Assembly: GCA_025456105.1 (NCBI GenBank)
Contig: JALOLG010000135.1
Coordinates: forward strand, 1-6,987
Source: Ilumatobacteraceae bacterium
Lineage (GTDB): Bacteria; Actinomycetota; Acidimicrobiia; Acidimicrobiales; Ilumatobacteraceae
DNA length: 6,987 nt
Direction of reading: 5' to 3'
Shown: positions 1-5,484 of the stretch, one piece after another
How the letters are laid out: each line of letters opens with the position of its first letter
Numbering within the stretch: the stretch's first letter is position 1
The notes under the pieces: generated by a model
Seen by the model: only the letters and a program-made list of their open reading frames with translations
What the model was told of the DNA's origin: nothing
Database searches by the model: none
Program-made: the position numbers and the translations under genes

Positions 1-832
1 CGCGATCGACCAGCAGACCGTGGTCCGGATGAACCGCGACACGCTGTACAGCATGGCCGTGGTCGATCTCGCCCAGCCGGCCACGATCGTCGTCCCCGAC
101 GCCGGCGATCGGTACCTGTCGGTGATGATCGTGAACAACGACCACTACATCCACCAGGTCATCCACGAGCCCGGACCCCACGTCGTCACCAGCGACATCA
201 ACCGCACCCGGTACGTCCTCGTGGCCCTGCGGATCCTGGTCGACCCGAACGACGAGGCCGATCTCGCCGAGGTGCACCGCCTGCAGGATCAGTTCACCGT
301 CGATGCCTCGTCGGCCGAGCCGTTCGTCATGCCCGACTACGACGCCACGTCGTTCGACGGAGCGCGCAGCGCTGTCGTCGAGCTCGGACGGTTCGCACCC
401 GACGCCACGAGGTCGTTCGGCACCCCGGGTCAGGTCGACCCGGTCCGCCACCTCATCGGCACCGCGATCGGGTGGGGCGGCCTGCCCGAGACCGAGGCGA
501 TGTACCTCAACGTCGAACCGCGACTCCCCGTCGGCGAGTACGAGCTGCACGTGGGCGACGTCCCGGTCGACGCCTTCTGGTCGATCTCGCTCTACAACGC
601 CGAGGGCTTCTTCGAGGCCAACGACCGCGACGCGTACAGCGTCAACAGCGTCACCGCGGAGCGCAGCCCCGACGGCACCGTCACGGTGCACTTCGGCGGC
701 TGCGGCGACGGACGGCCGAACTGCCTGCCGATCATGGAGGGCTGGAACTACATCGTCCGGCTGTACCGCCCCCGCCCCGAGGTGCTCGACGGCTCGTGGA
801 CCTTCCCGAGCGTCGAGCCCGTCGGTGGCTGA
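1..832 (+). CDS. DUF1254/DUF1214 domain-containing protein (5' truncated by window edge)
   Basis: The reading frame is open from base 2 to a TGA at 830-832, so the real start lies before the window and about 276 residues are visible. The first segment (NRDTLYS near bases 32-52, then a PDAGDRYLSVMIVNNDHY stretch) matches the conserved core of the DUF1254 family. The last third matches DUF1214: a FWSISLYNAEGFF segment, then NCLPI, GWNYIVRLYRPRPE and GSWTFP near the end. Family members usually carry DUF1254 followed by DUF1214, and many are secreted or periplasmic, but any signal peptide would be outside this window. The biochemical role of the family is not established. The GTG at base 20 is only an internal codon. 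The stop codon lies inside the next gene's first codons, an 8-base overlap that suggests translational coupling with the GNAT gene. Confidence 0.9.
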   Translation, partial: AIDQQTVVRMNRDTLYSMAVVDLAQPATIVVPDAGDRYLSVMIVNNDHYIHQVIHEPGPHVVTSDINRTRYVLVALRILVDPNDEADLAEVHRLQDQFTVDASSAEPFVMPDYDATSFDGARSAVVELGRFAPDATRSFGTPGQVDPVRHLIGTAIGWGGLPETEAMYLNVEPRLPVGEYELHVGDVPVDAFWSISLYNAEGFFEANDRDAYSVNSVTAERSPDGTVTVHFGGCGDGRPNCLPIMEGWNYIVRLYRPRPEVLDGSWTFPSVEPVGG

Positions 833-2018
833 CGAGCTCACGCTCCGCACCGCCACCGAGCGCGATCTCGATCAGATCGCCGCGCTGCTGACGGCACGAG
901 GCGAGCCTGCCGACGCCGACGACCTCCGCCTCGTCGTGAACGACCCGGACGAGGGCATCGATGCGGTGATGGTGGTGGTCGACGGCGAGCGCGTGGTGTC
1001 CACCGCGACGCTGCTGCGCGAGCAGGTGACGATCGGTGACGTCGCCGTGCCGACCGGTCAGGTCGAGCTCGTGGCGACGGACCGGGCGCACGAAGGTCGT
1101 GGCTTCGTGCGGTTGCTCATGGACGAGGCCCACCGGCGCTCGACCGCTCGCGGCGACCTGCTGCAGGTGATGATCGGGATCCCGTACTTCTACCGCCAGT
1201 TCGGGTACGCCTACTCGATGCCGATCCCACTCCCGTGGGCGGTGCACACCGCCCCATCGGCACGGCCAGGCACCACCGTCCGGCCCGCCACGCTCCACGA
1301 CATCCCGGCGATGCACGAGCTCCAGACGTCGGCACAGGCGGGGGCCGACGTCCGCATGCCCCACTCCCCCGCGTGCTGGCGCTGGGTGGTGCAGCGATCG
1401 GGATCGACCCAGCTGGTCGCCGAGGCCGATGGGCGCATCATCGCCACCGCCCGGCGCACACCGCCCGACGACGGCACCACCCTGGCCGAGGTCGCCGGCG
1501 AGCCGATCGGGGTCGAGGCGCTCATCGCTGCGTCGGCACCGCTCGGCGACGTCGCGGTGGTCGAGCGGCCCGCGACCGGCCTCCACGAGCACCTCGCCCG
1601 GTTCGCCCGCCCCCCGAGCGACCCGGACCGCCGGCGCGAGTGGTTCTACGCCCGGATCGAGTCGTTCGCCCTGCTGCTCGACCATCTGCGCCCCGTGCTG
1701 CTCGACCGCTTCCGCCGATCAGGGATCGGGGGCCACCACGAGGTGCTGCTCTCGTCGTGGCGCAGCCACGTTCGCTTCACGATCGACGACGACGCGATGT
1801 CACCGGTCGCCACCGGTGGCCCCGAGCAGGCACCGGTGTGGCAGGGCGGCTCGGGCGTCCCACCCGACCAGCTCGCACCGCTCGTGCTCGGGCCGCTCGG
1901 CGCCGCCGGGCTCGAGGCCCGACACGGCGACGTCCTGCTGGGCCGTCAGCGTGATCTGATGGAGACCCTGTTCCCGCCCATGACCAGCGACCTCCTCACC
2001 TTCTACCTGGCGGTCTGA
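825..2018 (+). CDS. Eis-like multidomain GNAT family N-acetyltransferase
   Basis: This 397-residue protein has the length and layout of Eis-type acetyltransferases: two GNAT-like domains and a C-terminal sterol-carrier-like domain, which transfer an acetyl group from acetyl-CoA to amines. The first GNAT domain (about residues 5-150) shows the acetyl-CoA-binding loop as RAHEGRG at residues 87-93, followed by FVRLLMDEAH. The GIPYFYRQFGY segment at about 118-128 is typical of this subgroup, and Y123 or Y128 could be a catalytic tyrosine. A second degenerate GNAT region begins near TTVRPATLHDI, and the protein ends in TFYLAV; in Eis the C-terminal carboxylate is part of the active site. The start is GTG 825, giving MADELTLRTATERD, which is where the similarity to the family begins. 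The frame is open further upstream, but that part is Arg/Ser/Pro-rich and is a shadow of the DUF1254 gene. No strong ribosome-binding site is visible, which fits coupling to the upstream gene. The substrate is unknown. Confidence 0.9.
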   Translation: MADELTLRTATERDLDQIAALLTARGEPADADDLRLVVNDPDEGIDAVMVVVDGERVVSTATLLREQVTIGDVAVPTGQVELVATDRAHEGRGFVRLLMDEAHRRSTARGDLLQVMIGIPYFYRQFGYAYSMPIPLPWAVHTAPSARPGTTVRPATLHDIPAMHELQTSAQAGADVRMPHSPACWRWVVQRSGSTQLVAEADGRIIATARRTPPDDGTTLAEVAGEPIGVEALIAASAPLGDVAVVERPATGLHEHLARFARPPSDPDRRREWFYARIESFALLLDHLRPVLLDRFRRSGIGGHHEVLLSSWRSHVRFTIDDDAMSPVATGGPEQAPVWQGGSGVPPDQLAPLVLGPLGAAGLEARHGDVLLGRQRDLMETLFPPMTSDLLTFYLAV

Positions 2019-2031
2019 GGCAGACCGTCAG
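2007..2031. terminator. Hairpin shared by two convergent genes, likely bidirectional terminator
   Basis: CTGGCGGTCT (2007-2016) pairs with AGACCGTCAG (2022-2031) around a five-base loop GAGGC. All ten positions pair on the plus-strand RNA, one as G-U; in the minus-strand RNA that position becomes A-C. The hairpin contains the first base of the GNAT stop codon (2016-2018) and the whole stop codon of the minus-strand transporter (2028-2030). No U-tract follows, which is common for terminators in high-GC actinobacteria. The position between converging genes supports the call; function is inferred. Confidence 0.6.
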
Positions 2032-3062
2032 TGGCGATGGTGGAGGTCCGGGACGTGCGGATGTGCGTGCCCCACCACCCGATGGCGGTGCAGGTGCGCG
2101 TGCCGACCGGCCACGTCACCGGCGAAGTCAGGGTGATGGGCATGATCGTGGTGGCCGTCGTCGTGCCCGTGCTCGTGATCGTGCTCACGGTCGTCGTGCA
2201 CGTGGTCGTGTGAGTGCACCGACCGCATGGCCACTGCCACGCCGAGCCCTGCGAGCGCAGCCGACATCACCTCCACGGCGGTCGCGTCCTCACCGAGCAC
2301 CGTCCAGGCGATCGCCGCACCGATGAAGGGCGCCATCGCGAAGATCACCTGCGCCCGTGCCGCCCCCAGGTCGCGAGCACCCTTCACCCACAGCGTGATC
2401 GACAGCCCGTAGCCCGCAGCACCGATGGCGAGCGCCGCCAGCACGTCGCCGGGCGACGTCGTGGCGCCCCACCCCGCCACGATCAGGCCGATCAGGAGGT
2501 TCGCTCCGCCGGCGACCGTCCCCTTGAGCGCCACCACGTGCTCGGGCGCGAGCTGCTCGATCCCGGCGGTCACGCCGTTGTCGATGCCCCAGGCGACGCA
2601 GGCCGCGACCACCAGGAGCGCACCGACGTCGACCTCGACCCCGGGTCGCCAGGTCAGGAGCACACCCGCCACGGTGATCAGCCCGGTGCCGAGCCACAGC
2701 CGGTGGCCGATGTGCTCGCCGAACACCAGCGCCGCGAGCACGACGGTGGCGGCGAGCTCGGCGTTGAGCAGGATCGAACCGGTCGCCGCGCTCGTGCGCG
2801 CCAGCCCGGCCACGAGCAGCAGCGGGCCGATCGCCCCACCCGCGACCACGGCCACCAGGGCGGGGCGCCACTCCGCGCGCAGGGCCCGAGCCGCCGGCGG
2901 TCGCCGCACGACGCTGGGGGCGACCGCCACGGCAGCGCCCACGTAGAGCAGCCCGGCCAGGGTGAAGGTCGGGATCGAGCCGGCCAGCTGCGACGCGAGC
3001 GGCGCGGTCGCCCCGAACAGCACGGCTGCCAGCAGGCAGCGAACGATCCCGATCCGACGCAC
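2028..3062 (-). CDS. EamA/DMT-family transporter with histidine-rich C-terminal tail
   Basis: This is a 344-residue inner-membrane protein of the drug/metabolite transporter superfamily. Residues 1-278 are almost continuous hydrophobic helices, consistent with the usual ten, in two EamA repeats. The end of repeat one contains LNAELAATVVLAALVFGEH and the end of repeat two FAMAPFIGAAIAWTVLGED, which are the matching conserved segments. Residues 279-344 form a hydrophilic tail with 23 histidines in 66 residues, mixed with Asp and Glu and ending PHVPDLHHRH. I recall similar tails in other EamA proteins, and they suggest binding of Zn, Ni or Co. The start is GTG 3062, the first possible start after an in-frame TAG (the stop codon of the upstream GFA gene); no clear ribosome-binding site is seen. 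The gene lies 24 bases downstream of the GFA gene on the same strand, so the two are probably co-transcribed. The substrate cannot be told; EamA members export amino acids, metabolites or drugs. Confidence 0.9.
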   Translation of the reverse strand: MRRIGIVRCLLAAVLFGATAPLASQLAGSIPTFTLAGLLYVGAAVAVAPSVVRRPPAARALRAEWRPALVAVVAGGAIGPLLLVAGLARTSAATGSILLNAELAATVVLAALVFGEHIGHRLWLGTGLITVAGVLLTWRPGVEVDVGALLVVAACVAWGIDNGVTAGIEQLAPEHVVALKGTVAGGANLLIGLIVAGWGATTSPGDVLAALAIGAAGYGLSITLWVKGARDLGAARAQVIFAMAPFIGAAIAWTVLGEDATAVEVMSAALAGLGVAVAMRSVHSHDHVHDDREHDHEHGHDDGHHDHAHHPDFAGDVAGRHAHLHRHRVVGHAHPHVPDLHHRH

Positions 3063-3086
3063 GCCGAGCCACCCGGCGAGGGCGTG

Positions 3087-3494
3087 CTACCCCTCGCGCT
3101 CCATCGACACCGCCATGCCGGGGAGCGACACCCACGGCTGCTTGTGCTCGCACCAGGCTTCGACCATCGGAGCGACCTCCGACTTGTCGTCGAGCGTCCC
3201 CGCCTTCACCGCGATGACGCCGGCGGGCTCCACCAGGAGCGAGTAGATCGGCGAGCCGCACTGGCCGCAGAACCTGCGGTACACGTAGACGGCGTCGCCG
3301 TGCTCGCCGCGGTCCTCGAAGGTGCTCAGGGTGCCCGACACCGCGAGCTGCGGCTCGGTGGCGATCAGGTTCACCGAGAACGCCGAGCCGCCCTGTCGCT
3401 GGCAGTGGTCGCAGTGGCACACCGCGGTGGCGATCAGGTCACCGCTGAGCTCGTACGTGATCTGCCCGCAGAGGCACCGTCCGGTCATCGTCAT
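3087..3494 (-). CDS. GFA/CENP-V-fold zinc-binding protein
   Basis: This 135-residue protein belongs to the GFA (glutathione-dependent formaldehyde-activating enzyme-like) family, a small zinc-binding beta-fold. All the usual cysteines are present: C7-x-C9 in GRCLCGQITYE, C26, C28 and C31 in the CHCDHC motif, and C76-x-x-C79 in RRFCGQCGSPIY. These form two zinc sites in the family. Length is normal. The start chosen is ATG 3494 (MTMTGRCLCG); ATG 3488, two codons later, is equally possible, and neither has a clear ribosome-binding site. The frame stays open up to 3596, but that extension is Arg/Ser/Pro-rich, lacks similarity and would run into the SHOCT gene. Despite the family name, formaldehyde chemistry has been questioned for GFA proteins and most members have no known substrate. 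It probably forms an operon with the His-tailed transporter downstream, so a metal-related theme is possible. Confidence 0.92.
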   Translation of the reverse strand: MTMTGRCLCGQITYELSGDLIATAVCHCDHCQRQGGSAFSVNLIATEPQLAVSGTLSTFEDRGEHGDAVYVYRRFCGQCGSPIYSLLVEPAGVIAVKAGTLDDKSEVAPMVEAWCEHKQPWVSLPGMAVSMEREG

Positions 3495-3543
3495 GGGCGG
3501 CACCGTACTGCTCGCGGCGGCGGGCGATGTCGACGGAGGGACC

Positions 3544-3936
3544 TCAGGCGAGCGCCTTGGCCTTGATGGTCTCGAACTCCTCCTGGGTGATCGCACCGCT
3601 CTCGAGGAGCTGGTGCGCCCGGGCGATCTCGTCGGCGGAGCTGCTCGAGGATCCGGCCACGCTGCGGATGTACGCCTGTTGCGCGTCCGCTTGGGCCTGG
3701 GCCTGCTGGACCGCGTGCTCCTGCATCTTGTGACCGCGAGCGATGAGGTAGACGAGCACGCCGAGGAACGGCAGGAAGATGACGAAGATCGTCCACAGGG
3801 CCTTGCCCCAGCCGCCGAGATCGGGGCTGCGCAGGATGTCGGCGAAGATCGAGATCACCAGCCAGATCCACATGAAGAAGAGGGTGAACCAGAGGATCGA
3901 CCAGAACATCTGACCGACTTGCCAGCTTGCCAACAT
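3544..3936 (-). CDS. Small membrane protein with PLDc_N-like helices and C-terminal SHOCT motif
   Basis: This 130-residue protein has two membrane helices (about residues 10-32 and 45-66) separated by a short loop, resembling the N-terminal transmembrane part of cardiolipin-synthase-like proteins (PLDc_N) without any phospholipase domain. Next comes a Gln/Ala-rich, probably helical stretch (71-90, QQAQAQADAQQA), then a five-serine linker (96-100). The last 30 residues (ADEIARAHQLLESGAITQEEFETIKAKALA) are a textbook SHOCT motif, a short C-terminal oligomerisation module. The start is ATG 3936 or the adjacent GTG 3939; an AAAAGGA site (3946-3952) lies 9 or 6 bases upstream of them. The gene is divergent from the DUF7144 gene with 198 bases between them. 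The next gene on this strand, GFA, begins 49 bases after its stop. Function is unknown; SHOCT proteins of this type are common in actinobacteria. Confidence 0.9.
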   Translation of the reverse strand: MLASWQVGQMFWSILWFTLFFMWIWLVISIFADILRSPDLGGWGKALWTIFVIFLPFLGVLVYLIARGHKMQEHAVQQAQAQADAQQAYIRSVAGSSSSSADEIARAHQLLESGAITQEEFETIKAKALA

Positions 3937-4088
3937 CACACACCATCCTTTTACGTGTCGTTCCCGATGTGCGAAGGCACGCCGGAGGTCACCGTCGCCA
4001 TGATCCGCCGGGGTGGACCCGACCGCATCAGCCGGATCGTCCGATATGGCGGAGGTGCGGCGCCCCGCTTCTCCGTACGGTGCAGACA

Positions 4089-4106
4089 GGCGCCATCAAC
4101 GGCGCC
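4089..4106 (+). other. Short inverted repeat in the DUF7144 leader
   Basis: GGCGCC (4089-4094) and GGCGCC (4101-4106) flank ATCAAC and can form a 6-bp all-GC hairpin with a six-base loop. It ends 18 bases before the ribosome-binding site of the DUF7144 gene. It could be an operator half-site pair, an mRNA leader structure, or chance in GC-rich DNA. Confidence 0.3.
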
Positions 4107-4124
4107 AGCACCCTCATCAGCAGC

Positions 4125-4130
4125 AGGAGG
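4125..4130 (+). promoter_or_regulatory. Strong ribosome-binding site for the DUF7144 gene
   Basis: AGGAGG at 4125-4130 (within AGGAGGAGAC) lies four bases before ATG 4135. It fixes the start there, although the frame is open several hundred bases upstream across the SHOCT gene on the other strand. Confidence 0.75.
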
Positions 4131-4134
4131 AGAC

Positions 4135-4536
4135 ATGGGCGAGCAGAGGAGTTCGTGGGCCATCGGGTACGCCGTCTTCGCGGCGGTCGCCCTGATGATG
4201 GTCGGTGCGTTCCACGCACTGGTCGGGCTCGTCGGCATCTTCGACGACGAGTTCTACGTCGTCACCAACGAGTGGGTGTTCCAGTTCGACGTGACCACGT
4301 GGGGATGGATCCACCTCATCGGTGGCGTGCTCGTGATCCTCGCCGGCCTCTCGATCCTGAAGGGCCACATGTACGGACGGATCATCGGCACGATCGTCGC
4401 GGCGGGGAGCGCCATCGCCAACTTCGCCTGGCTGCCCTACCAGCCCTGGTGGAGCATCCTCATGATCGGATTGTCGATCGCCGTCATCTGGGCCCTCACC
4501 GTGCACGGACACGACGTGGTCGTGTCCGACGGCTGA
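4135..4536 (+). CDS. DUF7144 family membrane protein
   Basis: This 133-residue integral membrane protein has four predicted helices at about residues 9-35, 54-75, 80-98 and 104-123, with both ends short and hydrophilic. Between helices one and two is the acidic/aromatic segment FDDEFYVVTNEWVFQFDVTTWGW, followed by IHLIGG, which is the recognisable core of the DUF7144 family as I remember it. Later features are KGHMYGR after helix two and the WLPYQPWW turn before helix four. Length is normal for the family. The start is fixed by a strong ribosome-binding site at 4125-4130. It is the first gene of a plus-strand group with DUF6325 (55 bases downstream) and a 49-residue ORF, and it is divergent from the SHOCT gene. 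No biochemical function is known for the family; proximity to DUF6325 and SHOCT genes hints at a shared envelope or stress role, which is inference. Confidence 0.88.
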   Translation: MGEQRSSWAIGYAVFAAVALMMVGAFHALVGLVGIFDDEFYVVTNEWVFQFDVTTWGWIHLIGGVLVILAGLSILKGHMYGRIIGTIVAAGSAIANFAWLPYQPWWSILMIGLSIAVIWALTVHGHDVVVSDG

Positions 4537-4591
4537 GCTGCATCCGACGAGCACCGCACAGGCCGAGCACCACAACAAGGAGACACGTGAC

Positions 4592-5047
4592 ATGACGAAC
4601 GAACTCGACGAGCTGGGGCCCGTCGACTACCTGATCGTGGAGTTCCCTGCGGGTGCAGCGAACTTCACCGGCGAGATGGCGGCCGAGCTGGCCGCCCTGG
4701 CAGACGCCGGCACCATCCGGATCCTCGACCTCCTCGTCCTGCACAAGGACGACGACGGCGAGATCGAGGCGTTCGAGATCGACGACCTCGACGCCGTCAG
4801 CGAGATCGTCCACCTCGAGGCCGAGGTGGCCGAGATCCTCGCCGCCGAGGACGTCGCGCACCTCGCCGCTGCCATGGAGAACGGCACCACCGCCGGGGTG
4901 ATCGTGTGGGAGAACCGCTGGGCGGCGCCGTTCGCGTCCGCGGCCCGGCGAGCCGGCGGCCAGCTGATCGCCACCGGGCGCATCCCCATCCAGGCCATCA
5001 TCGCATCACTCGAGGCCGACGAGGCCTCGACCACCGAAGGAGACTGA
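4592..5047 (+). CDS. DUF6325 family protein
   Basis: This 151-residue acidic protein has no signal peptide and no membrane helices, so it is probably cytoplasmic. It carries what I recognise as DUF6325 signatures: GPVDYLIVEFP (residues 9-19), DAGTIRILDLLVLHKDDDGEIE in the middle, WENRWAAPF (106-114) and GRIPIQAI from G129. The N-terminal half vaguely recalls DUF1269-type proteins (a strand, then 'D..v..KD.DG'), but I would not press this. The start is ATG 4592, with AAGGAG at 4577-4582 nine bases before it; the first residues MTNELDELGP lead straight into the conserved region. It sits 55 bases after the DUF7144 gene and one base before the next small ORF, so the three genes probably form an operon. 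No enzymatic residues are evident and the function is unknown. Confidence 0.9.
   Translation: MTNELDELGPVDYLIVEFPAGAANFTGEMAAELAALADAGTIRILDLLVLHKDDDGEIEAFEIDDLDAVSEIVHLEAEVAEILAAEDVAHLAAAMENGTTAGVIVWENRWAAPFASAARRAGGQLIATGRIPIQAIIASLEADEASTTEGD
5036..5042 (+). promoter_or_regulatory. Ribosome-binding site for the 49-residue ORF
   Basis: GAAGGAG at 5036-5042 lies inside the last codons of the DUF6325 gene, six bases before ATG 5049. This spacing is good evidence that the short ORF is translated. Confidence 0.7.
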
Positions 5048-5048
5048 C

Positions 5049-5198
5049 ATGCCACTGCGCCCAGCACGAGCCATGCGTCGAGGAGTCGTCGGCGCACCCG
5101 TCGCCCGCACCGCGGCGGTCGTCGGCACTGCCGCCGTCGTCGCCCATGGCGTCGACCGTCGCCAGGACCGTCGCGAGGACCGCCGCGACCGTCGCTGA
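5049..5198 (+). CDS. Small 49-residue Arg/Asp-tailed protein, uncharacterised
   Basis: The ATG at 5049 follows the DUF6325 stop codon after a single base (TGACATG) and has a well-placed ribosome-binding site; the ORF ends at TGA 5196-5198. Residues 1-12 are basic (MPLRPARAMRRG), residues 13-33 are a small-residue Val/Ala/Gly stretch (VVGAPVARTAAVVGTAAVVAH) that could be a weak membrane-associating helix, and residues 36-49 are an extremely charged tail built from D-R-R-(Q/E) repeats. Third positions are nearly all G/C, as in real genes here. The N-terminal part reminds me of the start of actinobacterial proteins that sit next to DUF6325 and end in a SHOCT motif; this one would then be a shortened form without the SHOCT part. 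That relation is from memory and unproven. It probably belongs to the DUF7144-DUF6325 operon. Nothing can be said about function. Confidence 0.72.
   Translation: MPLRPARAMRRGVVGAPVARTAAVVGTAAVVAHGVDRRQDRREDRRDRR
5154..5195 (+). repeat. Short tandem repeat coding for D-R-R-(Q/E) units
   Basis: Four imperfect copies of GACCGTCGC occur in phase with the 49-residue ORF, the first two followed by CAG or GAG. They encode DRRQ, DRRE, DRR and DRR. The repeat length is a whole number of codons, so copy-number changes would keep the frame. Confidence 0.6.
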
Positions 5199-5226
5199 CC
5201 GGCCCGACGATGGCAGCTCGGCGGTC
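5197..5226. terminator. Possible weak terminator between convergent genes
   Basis: GACCG (5197-5201) can pair with CGGTC (5222-5226), and inside it CCGA (5204-5207) with TCGG (5218-5221), leaving a two-base bulge and a ten-base loop. It fills the 28-base gap between the small ORF stop and the regulator stop. There is no U-tract, and chance pairing is possible in DNA this GC-rich. Confidence 0.33.
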
Positions 5227-5484
5227 TCAGACGGGCGGCAGCAGACCTGCGGCGCGGGCGATGTCGACGGCCTGGCTCCGTGATCCGGCCCCGAGCTTGC
5301 GGTAGATCGCTGACGCGTGCGACTTCACGGTGTTGCGCGACACGTAGAGCCGGCGCGCGATGTCCTCGTGGGAGAGGTTCGTCGGGAGGTAGTGGAGCAC
5401 CCGCAGCTCAGCGGTGGTGAGCGACGAGGGTCCGACCGGGAGGACGTCGTGGGCGGCATGCACCTGCACCGCACTCCAGCTCAC
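5227..5484 (-). CDS. LuxR-type HTH domain, detached C-terminal part of a MalT-like regulator
   Basis: This frame encodes a complete LuxR/FixJ-type DNA-binding domain: LTTAELRVLHYLPTNLS from base 5421 leftwards, then the HTH core EDIARRLYVSRNTVKSHASA, then IYRKLGAGSRSQAVDIARAAGLL. The wording is that of large MalT-like (LAL) activators, where the domain is the last ~65 residues of one long chain. Here it lies in a different frame from the ATPase/TPR part, which stops at 5408, so the two frames overlap for 77 bases. GTG 5484 is the first start codon in this frame but has no convincing ribosome-binding site. Most likely this is the separated end of a frameshifted gene; an alternative is translation as an independent ~85-residue DNA-binding protein by re-initiation in the overlap. 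Confidence 0.72.
   Translation of the reverse strand: MSWSAVQVHAAHDVLPVGPSSLTTAELRVLHYLPTNLSHEDIARRLYVSRNTVKSHASAIYRKLGAGSRSQAVDIARAAGLLPPV

Larger units (their letters stand above)
3937..4134. promoter_or_regulatory. Divergent intergenic region between SHOCT and DUF7144 genes
   Basis: This is the only sizeable non-coding stretch in the window. It must hold the leftward promoter for the SHOCT gene and the rightward promoter for the DUF7144-DUF6325-small ORF group, and possibly a shared operator. I see no convincing -35/-10 pair. TACGGT at 4076-4081 fits a loose -10 pattern on the plus strand but has no good -35 partner. A hairpin lies at 4089-4106 and strong ribosome-binding sites lie at both ends. 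No tRNA or riboswitch fold is recognisable. Confidence 0.5.

Noticed and set aside
303..824. Long N-terminal extension of the GNAT gene
   Set aside because: It overlaps the well-supported DUF1254/1214 gene, is Arg/Ser/Pro-rich and has no family similarity; GTG 825 matches the normal N-terminus.
732..1685. Large minus-strand ORF opposite the GNAT gene
   Set aside because: Its His/Arg/Gly/Asp-rich composition, with no recognisable domain, is typical of an antisense shadow in high-GC DNA; the GNAT frame has clear family motifs.
2031..2213. Plus-strand ORF with a strongly hydrophobic Val-rich C-terminus, looking like a membrane peptide
   Set aside because: It is the reverse complement of the histidine/aspartate codons of the transporter tail; the Val run is a by-product of CAC/GAC codons on the other strand.
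2214..3566. 450-codon plus-strand ORF opposite the transporter and GFA genes
   Set aside because: It is rich in Arg, His and Gly with no domain; both opposite-strand genes have clear motifs, so this is a shadow frame.
3495..3596. N-terminal extension of the GFA protein
   Set aside because: The sequence is low-complexity Arg/Ser/Pro, overlaps the SHOCT gene, and the GFA fold begins right at MTMTGRCLCG.
4076..4081. TACGGT as a -10 promoter element for the DUF7144 operon
   Set aside because: No acceptable -35 element is found 16-18 bases upstream, so it is not called as a promoter.
3322..4134. Long N-terminal extension of the DUF7144 gene
   Set aside because: It runs antisense over the GFA and SHOCT genes, and the strong ribosome-binding site places the start at 4135.
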